Part shown: piece after piece, positions 16,931 to 25,200 of the stretch
Layout: each line of letters begins with the position of its first letter
How positions within the stretch are numbered: position 1 is the first letter of the stretch
Assembly (NCBI GenBank): GCA_023898385.1
Contig: CP060220.1
Span: 2,914,001 to 2,978,000, forward strand
DNA: 64,000 nucleotides
Reading direction: 5' to 3'
Source: Pseudobdellovibrionaceae bacterium
Lineage (GTDB): Bacteria; Bdellovibrionota; Bdellovibrionia; Bdellovibrionales; UBA1609
Notes under the pieces: model-generated
What the model saw: the letters and a program-made list of their open reading frames with translations, nothing else
Told to the model about the DNA's origin: nothing
The model's database searches: none
Position numbers and translations under genes: made by a program

Positions 16931-19108
16931 CTAAAATTCGACCAGTAAACCACCGTTGGCGACGGTTGACGTGAAATCAAATTTCGTTAGGCCAAAATAG
17001 CGCCGAAGTTCTGCCGTTAGCCACACAGAGTTGACTCCGTATTCTTCATCCAGTCGGGCCCTTGATGAATCATCGATGCGAGTGAGGGTTATGGCGACCC
17101 CTCCGCTCACGTGTGCGGCAATAGATCCTCCGAAGGCCGGCTTTTTGCCATCATCCCGCCATTCCATAAACGGAATGAGATCAGCGCCACCCTCTAGGTA
17201 GGGAACAACCCACTGCTTGTCCCAAAACTGCACCCGATATACGGCGGCAGCTGTAGAGGGAAAAGCTAGAAAAGTGTAATTTTCTTGTGCCGGAGAATTG
17301 TTGTTTTTGAACACGCCGTTGCCACTGCTTGTGAAGATTCCCGAGCCGGCTTTAAGACCGATTTTACCTAGAGATGAACGCCACATTTGCCACTCCCAGG
17401 CCATGGTCGCCACCAAAGAACTGCTGTCGGGATAAATGTCGGTAAAAGGCACGCCTTGGTCATTTTCTAAATCCAAAAGCTCCATATATCCCAAGCGAAC
17501 AGTGGTGGCTTTAGTTTGTTCTGATTCGGGTACGCGATAAAAATAGATTCTTTCCTTGTCGATTTTAATTAGACCTTCTTTTGATAGAGGGTGTTCTATA
17601 TATTGAGAACCCCCGGATTCGCTTTCGTCTTCCACAGCGGCCCGAGCCGGCTCAGGGGCCGCTAGCGCACTCAATAGGCTCAATACTAAAACATGCAAAA
17701 TAAAATCGCTTCGGCGTCGAAAAATCAGAGGAATGGCCAATGAGGCGCTGATCAAAGTCAATATTGCCAAAGCCAAGGCCCAATAAAAGCCCCAATGCAA
17801 ACTCGCCCACGCAAAAGCCCAAAATGGCCATAAAACTGCGCGGCTTAAAGTCCTCAGCCAGGGACGTTGCGCAATGAATTCAGCGGCAGCCGGGCTGTAG
17901 TTGTAATAGGTCGATATAAATTTTTGTCCCCACACATGAGGAAGCAAAAACTGGTTTCGAAATTCTCGAAACGTATTCACCCTGTTGTCCATGATCGAGC
18001 CGTAAGAAGCTGTGGCAATAAAACAATTAAGTTTATCCGGATCTAGTAGCCCAACAACTTCTCTTGGCATGGCCATATAATCACACGCATCCACTTGGTC
18101 GGGCGTGGTTCCGCCGGGACATTTATCACTTACGGCCGTGTCTGAGGTGATATAAAAAAAGTTATAAAACTGATCCACAACGCCAACACGAAAATAATAA
18201 ACCACGTCGTTTTCAAGTCCATCAATGTACTCATCCACCTCACCGGAGGCTGAGATATCAAGGTCTTTAACAATTCCGCCCGTGGATTCAGAGCCAGGCG
18301 TGGCACTTGCAAAATCCACTTCAGAAATAAACACCCGCACTTTTTCTATTTGGGTGCCAGGAACTAAGTTTTTATTAATGGAGTTGCTGCTGCTTGAGGT
18401 GGATGATGTGACTTCGGCGGTGGGTTGAAAATAAACCTTTTCGTCGCCCGGGAGCATGGCAAAATCACATATGCCTCCGTAAGGTTCAACGAGGCTGCCA
18501 CCTCCGCAAAGGGCTGTGGTGTTGACATTAGCTGAAACCGCAATGGCAGGATTAAAAACCTTAATTTGCAGAGTGCCGTACTCGCTACCTTCGTCCAGCG
18601 ACGAGTTGGCGTTGAGGTCGACGCCAAGCCTAATTGTGGTACTGAAATTATCATCGTCGCAGTTTTGGCTTTCATTAAGGGCTTGGCACAAGGAGTCCCA
18701 GCTGATGGTCATGGTGACCGAGGTGTCTTTTGTGGCAGAGGACACCGAAAATGAAGCATCACTAATAATAACTCCGGTTGAATTTCCCAACATGGGAGAG
18801 GCCGATGTGGATGTGCTAGATGTCAGATGATAAGTGATAGATAGGGTGAGCCCACCATAGATCCTTGATTCGTTACAGGCTTCTAGCGCAGACGAGCAAT
18901 TGCTGCATGTGGAGGTGCCGGTGCCCGCATTACAAGTGGTTCCGGCAGTACCACCATAAATGATTGGATTTGTGAGCGCAGCCGAATCATCATATCTAGA
19001 AACCCCACTGACGTTGTTTACTTCGATATTGGCAAAACCTAGAGTTGGGGCCAAAATCCCTAGGCCAAAAAGAATTAAAAACAGTGTTTTGGAGCGACAT
19101 GAAATCAT
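16931..19108 (-). CDS. CFI-box protein joined to a C-terminal outer-membrane-barrel-like domain
   Basis: A 725-residue chimeric envelope protein. Residues 1-26 form a signal peptide. A Cys-rich, Ser/Thr-rich extracytoplasmic region (about 27-355) comes next. Then Cys362 starts CFIATASYGS, the CFI-box, followed by the usual FREFRNQFLLPHVWGQKF, ending in a membrane helix (about 430-460). In the family this box normally closes the protein. Here the chain continues with RRR plus a hydrophobic run and an AxA site (about 463-490, ending APEPARA), which resembles a second signal peptide. About 235 residues of alternating strands follow, ending in GGLLVEF with a terminal Phe, as in BAM substrates. 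The function is unknown. Confidence 0.72.
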   Translation of the reverse strand: MISCRSKTLFLILFGLGILAPTLGFANIEVNNVSGVSRYDDSAALTNPIIYGGTAGTTCNAGTGTSTCSNCSSALEACNESRIYGGLTLSITYHLTSSTSTSASPMLGNSTGVIISDASFSVSSATKDTSVTMTISWDSLCQALNESQNCDDDNFSTTIRLGVDLNANSSLDEGSEYGTLQIKVFNPAIAVSANVNTTALCGGGSLVEPYGGICDFAMLPGDEKVYFQPTAEVTSSTSSSSNSINKNLVPGTQIEKVRVFISEVDFASATPGSESTGGIVKDLDISASGEVDEYIDGLENDVVYYFRVGVVDQFYNFFYITSDTAVSDKCPGGTTPDQVDACDYMAMPREVVGLLDPDKLNCFIATASYGSIMDNRVNTFREFRNQFLLPHVWGQKFISTYYNYSPAAAEFIAQRPWLRTLSRAVLWPFWAFAWASLHWGFYWALALAILTLISASLAIPLIFRRRSDFILHVLVLSLLSALAAPEPARAAVEDESESGGSQYIEHPLSKEGLIKIDKERIYFYRVPESEQTKATTVRLGYMELLDLENDQGVPFTDIYPDSSSLVATMAWEWQMWRSSLGKIGLKAGSGIFTSSGNGVFKNNNSPAQENYTFLAFPSTAAAVYRVQFWDKQWVVPYLEGGADLIPFMEWRDDGKKPAFGGSIAAHVSGGVAITLTRIDDSSRARLDEEYGVNSVWLTAELRRYFGLTKFDFTSTVANGGLLVEF

Positions 19109-19185
19109 AGCTTTTATCTCAGCATTGCCGAAGTCGAAAGTAAAGGTCTAAGCCAGTAAAATGCCTCGATTATTGGGGTGGGGTG

Positions 19186-19339
19186 GGAGTAATACTGTGG
19201 CGGCCGTATCCAGGGACTTCTTCTGCAAAAGTCTCAAACATGCGTTTGGCAGCCGCGCTCGCTTGCAGCGAGCACTGCACCAATCCGAACTCGCTTTTGC
19301 AGAAGAAGTCCCCGGATGCGGCCGCCAAAGCATTACTCC
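19186..19339. repeat. Long imperfect palindrome (about 45-bp arms), possible MITE-like or RNA-structure element
   Basis: The left arm (19186-19231) and right arm (19294-19339) are reverse complements with only a few mismatches. The inner 33 bases (19199-19231 against 19294-19326) differ at two positions. The roughly 62-base loop holds its own small hairpin (GCTCGCT TGC AGCGAGC). It sits between the end of asd and the start of the CFI-box gene. It has no U tract typical of an intrinsic terminator. Frames read across it are not genes. Confidence 0.8.
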
Positions 19340-19356
19340 GCCGGTGATTTATTGTC

Positions 19357-20376
19357 CTATCGGTCTTGGAAAATTTTTTGGGCTATTTGTAGTCCATTTA
19401 GGGCGGCGCCTTTTAGAATGTTGTCTGCCACTACCCACATTAGGTAGGTTTTTGAATCGTAAAAATCTTGGTGTACGCGACCAACAAATACGGGGTGTTT
19501 TCCAGAAACTGAAAGTGGATGGGGGTATTCTTCGGGTTGTGCTTGTTTTACAAGTTGCAAGCCGGGGCCATCGCCTAGAGTTTTTAATACTTCTTCAAGA
19601 GAAGACGTGTCATTTTTTAAGGTCACCCAAACCGCTTCGCTGTGAACATTCAATACGGGCACTCTCACCGTAAATGCACTCACGGGCAGATCGGGTAGAG
19701 ATAAGATCTTGCGGGTTTCTCGCATGATCTTCATTTCTTCACTGCAAAATCCCTGATCATTAAAACCACCAATTTGTGGGAGAGCATTAAAAGCAATGGT
19801 GTGTGGAAACACTTCATGGGGTACTTCTGGACCACCGGTGAGTTGGGCTGAGGTTTGCTTGATCAATTCCTCTTGGGCGGCCTTACCGCCGCCGCTGACG
19901 GCTTGATAGGTGGCCACCTTTACGGCTTCTAAGCCAAATTTTTTGGCCAAGGGATTTAGTGCAACCACCAATTGAATTGTCGAGCAGTTGGGATTGGCAA
20001 TAATTGTGGGCTTAGTGAGTTGATCGACCAGGTGACCGTTAATTTCAGGTACCACAAGTGGATATTCATCACTCATTCGAAAAGCGGCCGAATTATCAAC
20101 GGCATAGGCCCCATCTTGGACAGCCTTGGGTGCCCACTCTTTACTGATGTCATCGCCCGAGGAGAAAAAAACCACATCGAGGCCCTTAAAGCATCCATCA
20201 TGGAGGCTTTGAATTTTCCAAGATTGGCTTTGGCAAGAAACCTCTAGGCCTTCGCTGTTAGTGCTCGCAAAGGGGCGAAGCTCTGTTATTTGCAATTGCG
20301 ATTCATCAAGTAGGCCCAAAAAGGTTTGCCCCACCATACCCGTTGCACCCACTACACCAATTTTGAGATTTTTCAT
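19357..20376 (-). CDS. asd: Aspartate-semialdehyde dehydrogenase
   Basis: Enzyme of 339 residues that reduces aspartyl-4-phosphate to the semialdehyde, the branch point to lysine/DAP, threonine and methionine. The NADP-binding GVVGATGMVGQTFL opens it. The catalytic Cys is in NPNCSTIQ. AVSGGGKAAQEEL and the active-site His in RVPVLNVHSEAVW are present. Length and motifs are normal. It lies downstream of pssA with about 140 bases between, enough for its own promoter. Confidence 0.96.
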   Translation of the reverse strand: MKNLKIGVVGATGMVGQTFLGLLDESQLQITELRPFASTNSEGLEVSCQSQSWKIQSLHDGCFKGLDVVFFSSGDDISKEWAPKAVQDGAYAVDNSAAFRMSDEYPLVVPEINGHLVDQLTKPTIIANPNCSTIQLVVALNPLAKKFGLEAVKVATYQAVSGGGKAAQEELIKQTSAQLTGGPEVPHEVFPHTIAFNALPQIGGFNDQGFCSEEMKIMRETRKILSLPDLPVSAFTVRVPVLNVHSEAVWVTLKNDTSSLEEVLKTLGDGPGLQLVKQAQPEEYPHPLSVSGKHPVFVGRVHQDFYDSKTYLMWVVADNILKGAALNGLQIAQKIFQDR

Positions 20377-20514
20377 ATTTTATCCACCGTATGCTGCCGT
20401 TGAGAATTGGCCTAAGTTTCGTTTATTACTGCGTAGAGTAACAAGGTCAAGGTGAATGTTGGCAGAAAGCCAATGGCTCTGTCTGTTGAGTGCAGAGGAA
20501 AGGCTGTTACCGGT

Positions 20515-21351
20515 TCAGTGGTCATCGTCATATTCAGGTACGACTTCTTCACTGTCATCAGAACTTCCATCTACATTCATCACCGGATCACGCACTTTTC
20601 GCTGTTTACCGATTTTTAAAACACCAAAAATCAGGCCAAGTCCTGCATAGGTGAGAAAAGTGACAAACAGCATGACTTCGGGACGTACGGCAATCATCGC
20701 AAAAACAAAAACCGCAGCCACCAAAAATGGAAAGGGCAGGCGCTGTTTCAGATCGAGATCTTTAAAGCTTCGGTATCGAAAATTACTCACCATCGCAAAA
20801 CCAAGGCCCACAGTAATTCCGTATAAAATCCACGACCGAGAGGGGTCCCAGCCGAGATCATCAAACGCCAACACAGAGCTTGCCACAATGCCCGCGGCCA
20901 TGGGAATGGGTAGCCCTTGGAAGTAGGCGGGGTCCACAATTTCTTTTTGTACGTTAAAGCGAGCTAACCGCAAAGCCCCACAAGCCACGTAAAAGAAACT
21001 GGCTAGCCAGCCCAATCGCCCAAACGGTTCAAGAGCCCATAGAAATAATAACAACCCCGGTGCCAGGCCAAAGCTGACAAGATCTGAAAGTGAGTCATAC
21101 TCGGCACCAAACTTACTTGTGGCGTGTGTGAGCCTAGCCACTCGGCCATCGAGCAAATCAAACACAGCTGCGGCCACAATAGCATAGGCCGACATCAGGT
21201 AGTCACCATTGATTGTGTAAATGATCGCAAAAAAGCCGAAAAACATATTTGCCGTGGTCAGTAGGTTCGGCAATACGTAGATGTTCACTCTTACGCGGTC
21301 GCTTTTTTTTCTTTGGTCAGAAGACTTTAGATTTGATTTCTTTTTCGACAT
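20515..21351 (-). CDS. pssA: CDP-diacylglycerol-serine O-phosphatidyltransferase
   Basis: Membrane enzyme of 278 residues of the CDP-alcohol phosphatidyltransferase family. The motif D-G-x2-A-R-x8-G-x3-D-x3-D is complete in FDLLDGRVARLTHATSKFG plus AEYDSLSD. NIYVLPNLLTTANMFFGFFA precedes it, as in class II PssA, which makes phosphatidylserine, precursor of phosphatidylethanolamine. About seven or eight membrane segments follow. The start at 21351 shares one base with the stop of the upstream kinase-like gene (TGATG), so the two are coupled. The acidic tail (DDSEEVVPEYDDDH) is unusual. Confidence 0.9.
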   Translation of the reverse strand: MSKKKSNLKSSDQRKKSDRVRVNIYVLPNLLTTANMFFGFFAIIYTINGDYLMSAYAIVAAAVFDLLDGRVARLTHATSKFGAEYDSLSDLVSFGLAPGLLLFLWALEPFGRLGWLASFFYVACGALRLARFNVQKEIVDPAYFQGLPIPMAAGIVASSVLAFDDLGWDPSRSWILYGITVGLGFAMVSNFRYRSFKDLDLKQRLPFPFLVAAVFVFAMIAVRPEVMLFVTFLTYAGLGLIFGVLKIGKQRKVRDPVMNVDGSSDDSEEVVPEYDDDH

Positions 21352-21986
21352 CACAAACCACCAAACATATAAAAAATAATCCAAATAAACCCAGCCGCTA
21401 ATATGGGCAGCGTGAAGTTATCATCGAGCTTGCCAATTTCAATCAGTTCAGAGGCTGATCCGCCAAGCCCGGCCAGCAAACTTACAATCAAAATACGGTC
21501 TGTCATAAGATTGTAACTATAGCAATATACGGCAGTAATCAGGGTGCATACAGCAAAGGCAGCCATCGTGCCTTGAAGGCTTTTGCTGCGAAATATTTTA
21601 TCTTTACCATAGCGAATGCCCACATAACTGGCTACAGGATCTGCTACAGCTAGAAATAGCAAAGCCAAGTGAACAATTGTGCTCGGAAAAACCCATATAA
21701 TGGTAAACACGCCAAATAACAAAAATGTAGTTCCGGCAAAACCATTGCGCTCATATTCACGCATCAATGGCCCCATGATCTTTAAAACGGATTCATTGAA
21801 TTGAGGCGAAAACCGCCGCAGGACGTCCACGGTCAGAGAAAATAAGGCCGCCAGGCTAATCAGCTGCAGAGACACTACATGACTCACCTGGGAGTAGATT
21901 AGTAAAATCAATAGCACGCCCCCCATGTGCCAGACTTTTCTTATGCGATGAATGTCACTTTTCGTCTTTAGGTGGATAATTGGCAT
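21351..21986 (-). CDS. Dolichol/phytol-kinase-like CTP-transferase-family membrane protein
   Basis: Polytopic membrane protein of 211 residues. The conserved block FLAVADPVASYVGIRYGKDK followed by SLQGTMAAF matches the polyprenol/phytol kinase (SEC59/VTE5) branch of the CDP-alcohol/CTP transferase superfamily. An early RIRKVWHMGG also fits (HxxG). Members use CTP to phosphorylate lipid alcohols or diacylglycerol. The start ATG has AAAGGA upstream. It is coupled to pssA, so a role in phospholipid or lipid-carrier synthesis is likely; the substrate is inferred only. Confidence 0.78.
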   Translation of the reverse strand: MPIIHLKTKSDIHRIRKVWHMGGVLLILLIYSQVSHVVSLQLISLAALFSLTVDVLRRFSPQFNESVLKIMGPLMREYERNGFAGTTFLLFGVFTIIWVFPSTIVHLALLFLAVADPVASYVGIRYGKDKIFRSKSLQGTMAAFAVCTLITAVYCYSYNLMTDRILIVSLLAGLGGSASELIEIGKLDDNFTLPILAAGFIWIIFYMFGGL

Positions 21987-22203
21987 GCATCCTTTATTGA
22001 TGGGACGAATTTCGGCCCAGGGGTGTTACAGATGTTGATAGTCTAAATAACTGAAATCACTAAAATTTTCTATTAGCTTTTCGGGTTTATGAAGTACAGA
22101 TTATTGAGCTTAGAGCAACTCTCTCAAGCTCCAAAAATGCCCCATAATTTCAATGACTTAGGCGCTGGCGTTTGGGCCGGCCTTTGCAAATATAAACTAA
22201 TGT

Positions 22204-23052
22204 ATGGAATGGATTTTTAAGTATCTGAAACTATTAGCCTTATGGCCAGCCCTGGGAATGCTTCTGGTCGCGCCCGCATGGGCTCGCGTTCAGGCCGAGG
22301 TTCGTGATCTGGACGCGCCCCATCCAGGTTATGTGGACTCTGTAGCGGACGAAAAGAACCTTCGCGTGGTGGAAATTGCGCTGGTTCGTGAGCCCCATCT
22401 TGATGGTCCACCGTTGAGGCAGCTCATATTTGACCCCAAATTAGAACATGAGTTTTCTCAGAGATATGAAGAAAAATTCGGCCGTACTGAATCAGATAGA
22501 AACCTCGATACCTTAAACCAGTTTTCAGAAAGCGGCTATATTTCGGGAGAAAACGTAAGCGCCAAAGAAGAAGTGGAAGAGCAACGCCTTTTTGGACAAT
22601 TTATGGTGAAGCGCCTGACTGAGTTTCATGTGGATACTTATATGAAGTCAAACCCCAGTGCGCGGCCGCTCTACGAAATGAAAGAGCGCGTGAGTAAAAT
22701 GAGTGTCCAAGTGAACAAAGGGTATAAGTTTAATATCAACTATTCTTACAGTGGAAACTATGTCGACATAAAAGTGGATAACCCTTTTGAGGTTTATAAC
22801 AACGTGAAAGTTGAAATGGACCCTGAAAAGTTGGGGCCTTCAGATATTAAAGAAACTATGCTTTCGTTAAAATACCCTGTCGACAAGACAATAGTCGTGG
22901 GCTCTGATTTGCGTCTCAACGAAGGGTTTGTGAATGTATACGGCTCGCGGCAGGTGTCGCCGCACTTAACAACGAGTTTATCTGGATCCACCTATTGGTC
23001 GGCCACTCCAGAGCAGGAATCACGTATAATTATGGGACTAACTTGGCATTAG
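22204..23052 (+). CDS. Exported protein of unknown function, possibly outer membrane
   Basis: A protein of 282 residues that I do not recognise. A signal peptide (LLALWPALGMLLVAPAWA) is followed by a soluble region with many charged residues. A C-terminal part then has alternating strands (FNINYSYSGNYVDIKVDN, RQVSPHLTTSLSGSTYW) and ends in RIIMGLTWH. The end resembles a short beta-sheet or barrel piece, though without a terminal Phe. It is a single gene, with a roughly 200-base upstream region shared with the divergent kinase-like gene. Confidence 0.6.
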   Translation: MEWIFKYLKLLALWPALGMLLVAPAWARVQAEVRDLDAPHPGYVDSVADEKNLRVVEIALVREPHLDGPPLRQLIFDPKLEHEFSQRYEEKFGRTESDRNLDTLNQFSESGYISGENVSAKEEVEEQRLFGQFMVKRLTEFHVDTYMKSNPSARPLYEMKERVSKMSVQVNKGYKFNINYSYSGNYVDIKVDNPFEVYNNVKVEMDPEKLGPSDIKETMLSLKYPVDKTIVVGSDLRLNEGFVNVYGSRQVSPHLTTSLSGSTYWSATPEQESRIIMGLTWH

Positions 23053-23145
23053 TCTATTTGCCACCCATTGTGCTGGGAATCGAGGTCTTACCTTGAAATT
23101 CTCCCTTAATTGAGGCTCAATAAAAAGACAATCAAGGGGGTTCTT

Positions 23146-23406
23146 GTGAAATTAATATTTTTATTGCCAGTGATTTTGTTTTTTGTCGGATGTGCTCAGC
23201 GCCCATTCAAGGGCCACGGCATGGCTGAACATTTTAATATGATGGACGCAGACGGTGACGGCAAAGTTTCTAAAAAAGAATTTGATACTGGTCACGAAAA
23301 ACATTTTTCAGAAGTAGATGCAGATAAAGACGGCTTTATCACAAAAGATGAGAAAAAGGCCTGGCACAAATCAAATAAAAAACGTTCTTGTGGCAAAAAT
23401 CAATAG
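23146..23406 (+). CDS. Small EF-hand lipoprotein
   Basis: A protein of 86 residues. The GTG start at 23146 is chosen because AAGGGGG (23134-23140) precedes it at good distance and because it gives a compact lipoprotein signal, MKLIFLLPVILFFVGC (Cys16). The frame is open further upstream, but the TTG at 23110 has no ribosome site. Two calcium-binding EF-hand loops are complete: DADGDGKVSKKE and DADKDGFITKDE. It probably binds Ca2+ at the envelope; its partner is unknown. Confidence 0.8.
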   Translation: MKLIFLLPVILFFVGCAQRPFKGHGMAEHFNMMDADGDGKVSKKEFDTGHEKHFSEVDADKDGFITKDEKKAWHKSNKKRSCGKNQ

Positions 23407-23416
23407 CCATTGATCT

Positions 23417-23836
23417 TTAAGAACCTTCAGGGGAGCCATACTCTTTTAGGGGCTTCATGTACTTAGAGCAACCCTGAAGGTCGCCATTATATTCATAGTC
23501 ACGAATAATATCTCTTGTTGACGTCCCGATTTTTATTTTACAGAAGTCGTTAACCACCACGGGTTCTTGGGACGAAACGGATTCTTCTACCACTTTGTTG
23601 TCTACTACTTTTGTCGTTGTTTTTGTACGAGTTTGGTATTCGGTATAAGTGCGGTCAACACTCCAGATGTAGATGTGTCGATCACCCGTTTCAATCTTGT
23701 CGTCTGGATACCCCAGAATTTTAAATGCTTTGCCGATTCTTTGACCTCGAAGGCGCTCAAGTCCGGGTTCCATTTTTTTTAGGCTGGCACAGCTTGATAT
23801 TGTGAAAATTGAAAATAGAAGCAAAAAACGCAACAT
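23417..23836 (-). CDS. Small lipoprotein of unknown function
   Basis: About 139 residues. The signal peptide MLRFLLLFSIFTISSC ends in a lipobox. The start at 23836 is preferred to the ATG at 23842 because AAAGGA lies nine bases before it but only three before the other. RIGKAFKILGYPDDKIE followed by YIWSVDR resembles small outer-membrane lipoproteins of the SmpA/OmlA-like kind (a GxPD turn before a strand), but this is weak. It also has a Lys/Thr repeat segment (TRTKTTTKVV) and two Cys near the end. It converges with the EF-hand gene. Confidence 0.6.
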   Translation of the reverse strand: MLRFLLLFSIFTISSCASLKKMEPGLERLRGQRIGKAFKILGYPDDKIETGDRHIYIWSVDRTYTEYQTRTKTTTKVVDNKVVEESVSSQEPVVVNDFCKIKIGTSTRDIIRDYEYNGDLQGCSKYMKPLKEYGSPEGS

Positions 23837-23892
23837 GGTCATCTATCCTTTAAAACCCTTTTGGGCCTGGTTTTCATATCATAGTGGTTCAA

Positions 23893-24513
23893 TTACATCA
23901 AAATCAAACCAAGATAGAAGCCAAAATTAAACGCCACATGGCAGGTGACGGGCACGGTAAGTGATCGCGTTGTGAAATATCGAAAACCCCACCAGATTCC
24001 CATCAGGAGCATCCAGCTGCTCTGATAATAGATGAATGTGTGAAGCTGCTGATGGGTGTAAAAGATAGAGCCGAGAAAGGCATAGGCTGTCAGGGCCGCT
24101 GTGACTAGGGTGGTGGGCCAGTGCTTTTTCAACAAATCTTCGGTGGGATGAAAAAGGGCATGCCTAAACAGAAGTTCAATTAACAGTGACGCGGTAAAAA
24201 TCCGCGATAGAGTTTCCTCGGTGTTATTGAAGGTAAGAGGATTATTAATGCCGGCAGTTTTTAGTCCGAAATACATAAAAAAACCGGCAGCTATGGCGAC
24301 CAGTGCATCTAAAAATAATTGGCGTGGGTTTCGGACTCTAAACGAAATACGGTCGCGGAAAATTAGACTTGCAACTAAAATTACCAAAACTTCGATGATG
24401 TATCCGCCAGAGTCCACGACGCTTTCGACGTAAGCAGGGAAAAGAAAACGAGTTATTATATAAAACGCTAAAAGACCAATACCGATAAACTTTTGAGATT
24501 TTTTGTTCCTCAT
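23893..24513 (-). CDS. CPBP-like (Abi/Rce1 family) membrane protein, degenerate motif 1
   Basis: Polytopic protein of 206 residues with about six to seven membrane segments. The layout follows CPBP glutamic proteases. Motif 1 should be EExxxR but reads IELLFR, so the first Glu is missing. A His-containing segment (FYTHQQLHTFIYYQSS) and the final HxxxN motif (CHVAFNFGFYLG) are kept. Because the first Glu is the catalytic one in archaeal Rce1, this protein may be inactive or use another residue. Its function is unknown. Confidence 0.6.
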   Translation of the reverse strand: MRNKKSQKFIGIGLLAFYIITRFLFPAYVESVVDSGGYIIEVLVILVASLIFRDRISFRVRNPRQLFLDALVAIAAGFFMYFGLKTAGINNPLTFNNTEETLSRIFTASLLIELLFRHALFHPTEDLLKKHWPTTLVTAALTAYAFLGSIFYTHQQLHTFIYYQSSWMLLMGIWWGFRYFTTRSLTVPVTCHVAFNFGFYLGLILM

Positions 24514-25133
24514 GGCAACAGCCAGTTTATTTTAATTTCGTTGTGTTGTTAATTGGTTTTACCGGCAAAGGAGAGTTCGCGCGGTCTATATCCTGGTCGT
24601 TGGACCAGAGCGCAGACTGCGGGGCTGATCGAGCCCATTATCTATAAATATCTAGGGGTTTTGTATAAAAAGCGTGTCTTCCTCAAGGTTTATGACGTTT
24701 GAGCAAAGATTTATTCGGATGTAAATGGACTCGACAAGCTTTGATTTCTTGAACGAAAAGTTAGCCCGAAAGCGGCTAGAAGGCCTCCCTGACTGAAACA
24801 GGTTGTGGCACCGTCATTGCAATTGTACCCATGAGAGTCTTGGGGGGACAATAGATTCTTTAAAATTTACTATTGTTTTTTTGGTCGTTGCTTAAGTGGA
24901 GTGTCGTGCCTTCAACAGTAACAATCGGTGATATTTTTTGTCCAATTGGATTTAAAAATGAAGAGGGTATTTAAGTTTCTGAAGGCGACATTGCCTTAGG
25001 TAGATATTCAGATGCGGTATGTGGGAGACCTTTCCGAACGCCTAGGTCGGACGTCGTTTTTCAGTAGATGAATTGCTGAGAATTTAAAAAACATATCATG
25101 ATGATTTATATGGTGTGATTTTTTTTAACGGAT
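24514..25133. other. Long intergenic region upstream of the RHS gene
   Basis: Nearly 690 bases without an accepted gene. A frame from GTG 24906 to TAG at about 25067 reads like a short coding relic with one internal TAA, but it has no ribosome site and no product that I recognise. The rest is AT-rich and may hold regulatory sequence for the RHS gene. Confidence 0.35.
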
Positions 25134-25162
25134 TTGACATTTACTAGCATCTAACTCAATTT
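25134..25162 (+). promoter_or_regulatory. Possible promoter of the RHS gene
   Basis: A perfect TTGACA at 25134-25139 is followed after 17 bases by CAATTT (25157-25162), a weak -10. The mRNA would start about 30 bases before the ATG at 25201, leaving room for the ribosome site GGAAGGT at about 25190-25196. Confidence 0.4.
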
Positions 25163-25200
25163 TTCGCCACTAGATGCCTGGCGTAATACGGAAGGTACAT

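Noticed and set aside
19148..19673. Frames reading through the long palindrome (61 and 170 codons)
   Set aside because: They arise from the palindrome and from the antisense strand of asd; no motifs or start sites.
20456..20650. 64-codon plus-strand frame between asd and pssA
   Set aside because: Mostly antisense to pssA, with no ribosome site.
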